Assembly (NCBI GenBank): GCA_964427965.1
Contig: CAYRWK010000027.1
Span: 1-10,512 of the forward strand
DNA length: 10,512 bases
Reading direction: 5' to 3'
Source: CAYRWK01 sp964427965
Lineage (GTDB): Bacteria; Patescibacteriota; WWE3; UBA101185; UBA10185
In this document: in pieces, positions 5,589 through 10,512 of the stretch
Layout of the letters: each line of letters opens with the position of its first letter
Position numbering within the stretch: the stretch's first letter is position 1
Notes under the pieces: generated by a model
The model's input: only the letters and a program-made list of their open reading frames with translations
The model's database searches: none
What the model was told of the DNA's origin: nothing
Position numbers and translations under genes: made by a program

Positions 5589-6761
5589 ATGATAGATGTA
5601 GCAAAAATAAAAGTTAAAGCAGGTAACGGCGGGGACGGGCGTGTCTCTTTTAGAAGAGAGAAGTTCATTCCAAATGGAGGTCCCGATGGCGGGGATGGTG
5701 GCAACGGTGGTTCAGTATACTTTTTAGCCGATCATAATGTCGCAACTTTGCTGGACTTTCATGCTAAGCCCATTTTTGAGGCAACCAATGGCCAATACGG
5801 TGGGCCTAAGAACATGACGGGATTTAGCGGTGATGATTTATATGTCAAAGTTCCTGTGGGCACTTTAATCTATGAATTGGACGATAAAGCAGCAGAAGGT
5901 AGAAGACTTGTGGGAGATATGACTAAAGAAGCTCAAACCTTACTCATTGCGCGCGGGGGTATTGGTGGTAAAGGAAATACACGCTTTAAGAGTTCAAAAA
6001 ATCAAGCTCCCAGACAATTTACTCCCGGTACTAAAGGGGAAGTAAGAGAACTTGTTTTGGAAATCAAGCTTATGGCCGATGTTGGTTTAATTGGACTGCC
6101 AAATGCCGGAAAGAGTACATTAGTAAATCAACTGACCAAAGCTAATGCTAAGGTTGCCAACTATCCTTTTACTACATTAACACCTAATCTTGGAGTCATG
6201 CTTCTAAAGAATGGTAAGAATGTTGTGGTTGCAGATATTCCGGGGTTGATTGAAGGTGCTTCAACAGGTAAAGGATTAGGTGATGAGTTTTTAAGACATG
6301 TTGAACGTACCAGACTTCTGGTGCATTTAGTGGATCCTTTGGAGTCCTTGGGCTCTTTAGAGCAATTGGAGTCTCCTAAAGAGGTTGCTAAGGCTTTGTC
6401 TCAATCTACATGGGAGAAGTATCAAACTATTAGAAATGAATTGGGGGAGTACAGCAAGGATTTGCTGGAAAAACCTGAAATTGTTGTGATAAATAAACTT
6501 GATGTTACAGAAATTCGCTTGGCATTTGATATAATTGCCAAGGCTTTTAAGAAGCAAGGTGTGGAGGTAATAGGTATTTCTGCTTATACAGGTATGGGAG
6601 TAGAGGAGCTTAAGGATTTACTAATGACTAGATTGGAAAATCTTCCGCCTGTGAAAGAGTTTGTGGCAGACAAGCCGACTACGGTTTATAATATTGGCAA
6701 TTTGCCAAATAGGAGAGTGGTTTTTAAGAATGAGGTTCAGATTAATGAGTTTGTAAGGTAA
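5589..6761 (+). CDS. obg: Obg family GTPase
   Basis: Obg is a conserved GTPase that binds the 50S ribosomal subunit and takes part in its assembly and in growth control. The 390-residue protein begins MIDVAKIKVKAGNGGDG, matching the family's usual start, so ATG 5589 is chosen over an in-frame ATG at 5559 that lies inside a hairpin repeat. Residues 1-158 form the glycine-rich Obg fold (FRREKFIPNGGPDGGDGGNGG). The GTPase domain shows G1 GLPNAGKS (169-176), G2 within YPFTTLTPNLG (192-202), G3 DIPG (216-219), G4 NKLD (302-305) and G5 SAYTG (331-335). After about residue 350 only some 40 residues remain, ending VYNIGNLPNRRVVFKNEVQINEF. The C-terminal OCT domain of some homologues is not evident. 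The region around 250-262 contains a small internal echo (LESLGSLEQLES). All catalytic motifs are intact. Confidence 0.97.
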   Translation: MIDVAKIKVKAGNGGDGRVSFRREKFIPNGGPDGGDGGNGGSVYFLADHNVATLLDFHAKPIFEATNGQYGGPKNMTGFSGDDLYVKVPVGTLIYELDDKAAEGRRLVGDMTKEAQTLLIARGGIGGKGNTRFKSSKNQAPRQFTPGTKGEVRELVLEIKLMADVGLIGLPNAGKSTLVNQLTKANAKVANYPFTTLTPNLGVMLLKNGKNVVVADIPGLIEGASTGKGLGDEFLRHVERTRLLVHLVDPLESLGSLEQLESPKEVAKALSQSTWEKYQTIRNELGEYSKDLLEKPEIVVINKLDVTEIRLAFDIIAKAFKKQGVEVIGISAYTGMGVEELKDLLMTRLENLPPVKEFVADKPTTVYNIGNLPNRRVVFKNEVQINEFVR

Positions 6762-6818
6762 CACCCACGATATAACCCAGTATTTTAGCCTATAGCTATT
6801 TCTTATTGGTATTTAACC

Positions 6819-7508
6819 GTGAGCTATTCTTTAGTTTTAATAAAAGAAGCCATAAGACTTCGTAAAACTGGTTTGAGTTATACAGAGATACGTACGCTGC
6901 TGAGGCCAAGGATTGCTTTAAGTACGTTAAGTAGCTGGTTAAAGGCAATAGAGTTGGATCCTGGGATGAGTAGGGTACTTAAGGACAATAACCGTAAAAA
7001 GATTCTGGCTAATCAACATAAAGCAGTTCAAAAGAACCGGTCGAAAAGAGAAGCGTTTCTAAACTCACTTTCTGAAAAAAACAATATCGTCAGTGTAAAA
7101 ATAGACGATGTTTCTACTGCAAAAATTGCTTTGGCAATGCTTTGTGTGGGAGAGGCCTCAAAACATTCAAGTGGGCATTTTACATTTGGTAACTCCAATC
7201 CTATGATAATTGAAACTTTTCTCTGTCTGTTGAAAAAAGTCTATAGAGATAAGTATGATTGCAGGAAAGTGAGATGTACGGTGCAATGCCGTGCAGACCA
7301 AGACATATTAGAGTTACAAAAATACTGGCAAAAGGTAACTGGTGTGGTCGAAAATCAGTTTTATAGGGCTAGGGTAGATAGGAGAAGTGTTGGTAAAATT
7401 ACAACTAAACGTAGTTATAAAGGAGTACTTAGAGTTGATTACTTTGACACAGGTATACAGTTAGATCTAGAAGATTTGGCCAAATTAGTTTATAATCGCC
7501 TTCGATAA
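6819..7508 (+). CDS. Helix-turn-helix protein with LAGLIDADG-like domain
   Basis: This 229-residue basic protein probably binds DNA. Residues about 5-42 look like a helix-turn-helix (EAIRLRKTGLSYTEIRTLL ... STLSSWLKAI), of the type found in resolvases and transposase-like regulators. A Lys/Arg-rich stretch follows (55-78). The C-terminal half resembles a reduced LAGLIDADG homing-endonuclease fold: ALAMLCVGEAS (104-114) in the position of the motif helix, then FTFGNSNPMIIETFLCLLKK (121-140), like the NSDP strand-helix of that fold. The acidic catalytic residue is replaced or shifted (Glu112), so nuclease activity is uncertain. Proteins of this kind occur as stand-alone genes in bacteria and may be domesticated regulators. 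The GTG start at 6819 gives a sensible N-terminus; no ribosome-binding site is visible. The C-terminal coding sequence contains the probable tRNA-Ala -10 box. Confidence 0.75.
   Translation: MSYSLVLIKEAIRLRKTGLSYTEIRTLLRPRIALSTLSSWLKAIELDPGMSRVLKDNNRKKILANQHKAVQKNRSKREAFLNSLSEKNNIVSVKIDDVSTAKIALAMLCVGEASKHSSGHFTFGNSNPMIIETFLCLLKKVYRDKYDCRKVRCTVQCRADQDILELQKYWQKVTGVVENQFYRARVDRRSVGKITTKRSYKGVLRVDYFDTGIQLDLEDLAKLVYNRLR
7491..7496 (+). promoter_or_regulatory. Probable -10 box for tRNA-Ala
   Basis: A perfect TATAAT lies 18 bp before the mature tRNA 5' end, inside the last codons of the preceding gene, so transcription would start near 7503 with a short 5' trailer to be removed by RNase P. No good -35 box lies at 16-18 bp. 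AT-rich sequence makes chance matches common, so position is the main argument. Confidence 0.45.
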
Positions 7509-7514
7509 CCTCAA

Positions 7515-7590
7515 GGGCCGTTAGCTTAGCTGGTAGAGCGCTTCCGTGGCACGGAAGAGGTCAGCGGTTCGATTCCGCTACGGTCCACCA
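7515..7590 (+). tRNA. tRNA-Ala (anticodon GGC)
   Basis: The 76-nt gene folds as a standard cloverleaf. The acceptor stem pairs GGGCCGT (7515-7521) with ACGGTCC (7580-7586), including the G3-U70 pair that is the identity signal of alanine tRNAs. The D arm is 7524-7539. The anticodon stem CTTCC/GGAAG encloses the loop GTGGCAC (7546-7552), with anticodon GGC at 7548-7550, U33 and A37. The T arm, AGCGG/CCGCT with loop TTCGATT, is 7563-7579. A73 is followed by a genome-encoded CCA (7588-7590). It reads GCC and GCU alanine codons. Confidence 0.97.
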
Positions 7591-7623
7591 ATCTTGCCCC
7601 GAAGCCCTTGATTTTATATTGTT

Positions 7624-8573
7624 ATGAATAAATTCACCAAGATGATTCTTTGTATTTTTCTCACCGGCCTTTTTCTGTGTTTCTCAAGGAGAACGTTTGC
7701 ATACATGTGTGACGGGGGCGACACTACCTGGTTTAATTACTCAACGTCCGTTTACGGGGGTTTAGAGAATTTACCTACAATTAAATTTAGCGGAAACAAG
7801 CTTATTAACGAGGGTGAAGAACCCCTTTATTTCCTCACCAAATCCCNNNNNNNNNNNNNNNNNNNNNNNNNNNNNNNNNNNNNNNNNNNNNNNNNNNNNN
7901 NNNNNNNNNNNNNNNNNNNNNNNNNNNNNNNNNNNNNNNNNNNNNNGGAAACAAGCTTATTAACGAGGGTGAAGAACCCCTTTATTTCCTCACCAAATCC
8001 CGTTCAAGTGGAGCTTCCTTGGATGAAAATGTCTGCCAAAAAGATATTCCGGATTCATACGTTGCCTCTGTTAAACTACAAAACGGTAAAGAGTTTTTCT
8101 GTTCAGTTGGTTTAGATCAAAAAGGAGTTTACTGGATAGATACTGGGCAGAATGGTCATACGATTGACATATATCTCGATCGTATAGGCAACAACGTTAT
8201 GGATTTTGATGCTTTCGATTATTCAATTGCAGAAAAACAGAGATACGGTTTGGGCAGGTCTTCCGATGTTAAGTTACCCGAGCCAGAGTACTTTACAGCC
8301 ATGGCTTACTACAAAGGTAATTTGTATCCTCTCAAAGTTCGTTTGGATTTCAGTTTGAATCCTTATTATGTCGGTGACGAGAAGCATTATTACAAAAACT
8401 TGGCACATTGTGCGTTAGCTAAGCAGTGCCCAAGTACAAGCGGGTCTAGTTTTATCGAAATATTTAAACACAATTTGGTGTGCATGTATTGGCTCAATCG
8501 TGTCTTGTTTTCTTTTGAGAACGCAAGAGACTATCTTCCTACACTTCAAGAGGCAGTTAGTAAGGTGTGGTAG
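7624..8573 (+). CDS. Secreted protein of unknown function, split by an assembly gap
   Basis: As deposited, the reading frame breaks at a run of 100 N (7847-7946). The 55 bp on each side of the gap are identical. Removing the gap and one copy (155 bp) gives one uninterrupted frame of 264 codons from ATG 7624 to TAG 8573. Residues 1-26 are a signal peptide: MNKFTKM, a hydrophobic core, and a likely cut after TFA. The mature part has six Cys (29, 86, 108, 211, 217 and 235 of the merged protein), suggesting disulfides and an extracytoplasmic location. It is rich in Tyr and Asp, with VYWIDTG and AMAYYKGNLYPLKV as recognisable phrases. No known domain is recognised. A TATATT at 7615-7620 lies just before the start; the gene may also be read from the tRNA promoter. 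No Shine-Dalgarno sequence is present. If the gap hides real sequence, the protein would be longer. Confidence 0.75.
7792..8001. repeat. 55-bp duplication flanking a 100-N scaffold gap
   Basis: The 55 bp at 7792-7846 are repeated without a mismatch at 7947-8001, each copy abutting the N run (7847-7946). The exact 100 N is a conventional scaffolding placeholder. A perfect overlap ending exactly at both contig ends is what remains when two overlapping contigs are joined with a gap instead of merged; 55 is also a common assembler k-mer length. Merging keeps the reading frame. A genuine tandem repeat is the less likely alternative. Confidence 0.85.
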
Positions 8574-8598
8574 TAAATAGCCACGTTAGTATCACCAC

Positions 8599-8613
8599 TT
8601 CCCGTCACGGGAA
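8599..8613. terminator. Small GC hairpin after the secreted-protein gene
   Basis: TTCCCG (8599-8604) and CGGGAA (8608-8613) pair perfectly around a TCA loop, 25 bp after the TAG stop. No U-tract follows, so termination is uncertain. It precedes the next promoter, where a gene boundary would be expected. Confidence 0.4.
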
Positions 8614-8621
8614 ACTGCTTA

Positions 8622-8651
8622 TTGACACCATTTTATCCATACATGTATTCT
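8622..8651 (+). promoter_or_regulatory. Promoter with consensus -35 before the Wzy-like gene
   Basis: TTGACA (8622-8627) is a perfect -35 box. TATTCT (8646-8651) is a -10 box two bases from consensus, after an 18-bp spacer. The ATG at 8658 starts 7 bp after the -10 box, so the predicted transcript starts at the start codon. There is no ribosome-binding site to argue for a leader. Confidence 0.65.
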
Positions 8652-8657
8652 TAATGC

Positions 8658-10512
8658 ATGAACCAATCTAAAAGTATTAAAATTATAGACACCTTTGTTA
8701 ACCTGATAATTGTTGGACTGGCTTTTTTACTGCCAGTTTTCTTTTTACCTATTACCACTGAGTTTTTTGAATTTAATAAATTGACATTAGTTGTAGTTGC
8801 AACTGTAATCCTTTTGGTTTTATGGGTGGCAAAGACCATAATTAGCAAAAAAGTTACACTAACAAAGTCTGTATTAGATTTAAGTATCTTGGCCTCCTTT
8901 GGTGTAATACTGCTATCGTCTCTTTTTTCTATCCACAAAGGTTCCAGCATCTTTGGTAGCTACAGCAGGTGGTTTCCAAGCTTGTTTGGGATATCTACTC
9001 TAATATTGTTTTATTACACTGTGTCTTCAAACCTAAGCTCGGCAAAAGTATTAAAAACTATGCTTTATGCCTTTGTTTTAGGTTCTACGGTTTCTACTCT
9101 AGTAGCGCTTCTATCATACTTTGGCATAAAGTTATCCGGAGCCACCTTTATGCAGGGGGATAACTTTAACCTAAGTGGATCCACTTTAACTACAGCTATT
9201 TTGGCGGTTCTTAGTGTAGTAGTATCTTTATCTTTCGTTTTGCATTCTAAAGTATTGTTAGCAAAAATTGTCTTTATTCAGACTTTAATTATTAATGTAA
9301 TAGGGGCTTTGCTAATAGGGGATACTCCTGCTTATATTGCCTTAGGTATCGGAATTGTAGCTGTATTATTTTATACCTCATACGATGCCATTAAAGCCAA
9401 CAAGTTTTATCTACTGCTGGTATCCGGTGTGTCTATGGCCTTGGTTTTAATTATGATTATTCCAATCACTCGAAACATCGTTGTTAGTAAAACTTACCCA
9501 AAGGATCTTTTACTTCCGTCTACTGAGTCCCGACTGGTCGCCTTTTCTGTACTAAGGGATTATCCGTTATTGGGTACAGGATTATCTACCTTTTATTTGA
9601 ACTTTCCGGTTTATAGAACCTTATCTTTAAATTCAACTAATTATTGGAATGTTCGTTTTGATAAACCTTCGAGTGAGTTGTTTAACATTATTTCTTCGGT
9701 AGGAATACTGGGGGTAGTGGTGGTTGGATTTGCGCTAAGCCGTGTTATCAAGCTTGTGTTGTTATCAAAAAAGCTACGCGAGGAGCAAGCAATTGTATCA
9801 GCACTTTGTGCCGGTATAGTGACAATTATTGGGTTTTTCTTGTTTAGCTATGCCACGGTAGTGACAGCAGTTCTGTTTGTGCTTTTGCTTTCCGGACTAG
9901 TTGGCTTGCATGCATCTCTAAAGCTAAAAAGCGCTCAGCACGTTACGTTAAGTTTGTCCTCTTTGGTGTCAGGAGATTCCTCTATGTCTTTGATAGGGGA
10001 TCTTGGTGATAAGAAAGAATTCCTACCCTATATCTTTGCGTTACCGGTCTTTCTGCTTGTAATTGTCGGTTCATTTTTTTGGGGAAGAGTGTATATTGCC
10101 GAAGTTTACATGCAAGGGGCTTTGGCAGCTTCTGCAAAAAACGATGCTTCTACAATGTATAAGATGATGACTGGGGCAATAAATACCAATCCGGCGAGAG
10201 ATTCTTATCACAGCACGTATGCTCAAACCAATATCTTACTGGCAAATAACCTGTCTTCAAAAACGGATATTACTGAGGATGAGAAAACAGCGGTGCAAAA
10301 CTTTATTTCTCAAGCTATTAGAAGCACAAGAGCGGCAACTGAGGTGCTAAATCCCTTGAATGTTAATAACTGGGAAACAAGAGCCTTTGTGTACAAAGCT
10401 TTAACGGGAGCGGCAAAAGATGCAGATCAATGGACAATTTCTGCTTACAGCAATGCTATACAGCTGGATCCAACAAATGCAAGATTACGTCTTGAACTAG
10501 GATACGTTTACT
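8658..10512 (+). CDS. O-antigen ligase/polymerase-like membrane protein with TPR-like tail (3' partial)
   Basis: An open frame of 618 codons runs from ATG 8658 off the right edge without a stop. Residues 1-475 are strongly hydrophobic, with about a dozen membrane helices (for example 12-31, 42-62, 73-91, 107-122, 134-156, 176-195, 203-220, 225-241, 250-270, 343-360, 380-410 and 457-475). The large loop at about 275-340 carries the pattern of the Wzy/WaaL/O-antigen ligase superfamily: SRLVAFSVLRDYPLLGTGLS (291-310) then TFYLNFPVYR, and SVGILG further on. These enzymes polymerise glycan repeats or transfer them to a lipid or protein acceptor on the outer face of the membrane. Residues about 477-618 are soluble and helical, with TPR-like pairs (AINTNPARDSYHSTYAQTNI; SNAIQLDPTNARLRLELGYV), a domain order typical of such proteins in candidate-phyla bacteria. 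Substrate cannot be told; glycosylation of surface proteins is possible. Confidence 0.88.
   Translation, partial: MNQSKSIKIIDTFVNLIIVGLAFLLPVFFLPITTEFFEFNKLTLVVVATVILLVLWVAKTIISKKVTLTKSVLDLSILASFGVILLSSLFSIHKGSSIFGSYSRWFPSLFGISTLILFYYTVSSNLSSAKVLKTMLYAFVLGSTVSTLVALLSYFGIKLSGATFMQGDNFNLSGSTLTTAILAVLSVVVSLSFVLHSKVLLAKIVFIQTLIINVIGALLIGDTPAYIALGIGIVAVLFYTSYDAIKANKFYLLLVSGVSMALVLIMIIPITRNIVVSKTYPKDLLLPSTESRLVAFSVLRDYPLLGTGLSTFYLNFPVYRTLSLNSTNYWNVRFDKPSSELFNIISSVGILGVVVVGFALSRVIKLVLLSKKLREEQAIVSALCAGIVTIIGFFLFSYATVVTAVLFVLLLSGLVGLHASLKLKSAQHVTLSLSSLVSGDSSMSLIGDLGDKKEFLPYIFALPVFLLVIVGSFFWGRVYIAEVYMQGALAASAKNDASTMYKMMTGAINTNPARDSYHSTYAQTNILLANNLSSKTDITEDEKTAVQNFISQAIRSTRAATEVLNPLNVNNWETRAFVYKALTGAAKDADQWTISAYSNAIQLDPTNARLRLELGYVY

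Noticed and set aside
8002..8115. End of the frame running through the N gap to 8115
   Set aside because: After the gap it reads a different phase from the true gene; the apparent continuity depends on an arbitrary gap length.
8651..8950. Minus-strand frame opposite the Wzy-like gene
   Set aside because: It is antisense to a long membrane-protein frame with recognisable family motifs; its composition mirrors the hydrophobic codons of the sense gene.
8969..9163. Short + strand frame of 64 codons
   Set aside because: It is an out-of-frame shadow within the 618-codon membrane-protein gene.
1..10512. CRISPR array, insertion sequence, prophage or toxin-antitoxin locus
   Set aside because: No regularly spaced repeats, transposase, integrase, terminal inverted repeats or small paired genes are visible; the only repeats are the hairpins and the gap duplication.

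Overview
The window is AT-rich DNA in which every supported gene lies on the + strand. It looks like a contig from an uncultivated bacterium with a reduced genome, most likely the Candidate Phyla Radiation (Patescibacteria; a Katanobacteria- or Microgenomates-like lineage is possible but not shown). The reasons are compact spacing, almost no Shine-Dalgarno sequences before the starts, a minimal Obg, a sortase with an LPxTG substrate, and a large O-antigen-ligase-like membrane protein with a TPR-like tail. Lineage is inference: there is no rRNA or marker set here. UGA appears as a stop only once, with a UAA six codons later, so nothing indicates an altered genetic code.

Layout. 1-220: no credible gene; a short bidirectional terminator-like hairpin and a second small hairpin. 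221-1586: a surface-protein module, a secreted DUF11-like protein ending in an LPDTG cell-wall sorting signal, then a sortase. Very stable hairpins lie between the two genes (878-944) and after the sortase (1613-1675). 1780-3003: transcription terminator Rho with an N/Q/G/Y/S-rich N-terminus. 3093-4298: an AAA ATPase of the DUF4143 type. 4343-5533: a membrane-anchored LysM-M23 peptidoglycan hydrolase. 5524-5561: twin identical hairpins, the first enclosing the hydrolase stop codon. 5589-6761: the GTPase Obg. 6819-7508: a helix-turn-helix protein with a LAGLIDADG-like C-terminal part. 7515-7590: tRNA-Ala(GGC). 7624-8573: a secreted protein of unknown function, interrupted by a 100-N scaffold gap that appears artificial. 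8658-10512: an O-antigen ligase/polymerase-like membrane protein that runs off the window.

How the parts relate. Several genes concern the cell envelope: LPDTG protein and sortase, LysM-M23 hydrolase, Wzy/WaaL-like protein and an unknown exported protein. Together they suggest a peptidoglycan-bearing monoderm-like surface with covalently attached proteins and surface glycans. Rho, Obg and tRNA-Ala are housekeeping genes. Most genes seem to have their own promoters rather than forming one operon. Several -10 boxes sit so close to the start codon that the mRNAs would be leaderless or nearly so.

Main points for a second look: the paired sortase system with its extreme hairpins, one of which keeps full pairing through five G-U pairs; the leaderless-type promoters; the 55-bp duplication around the N gap, whose removal restores one 264-codon gene; and the long membrane-protein gene at the right edge.
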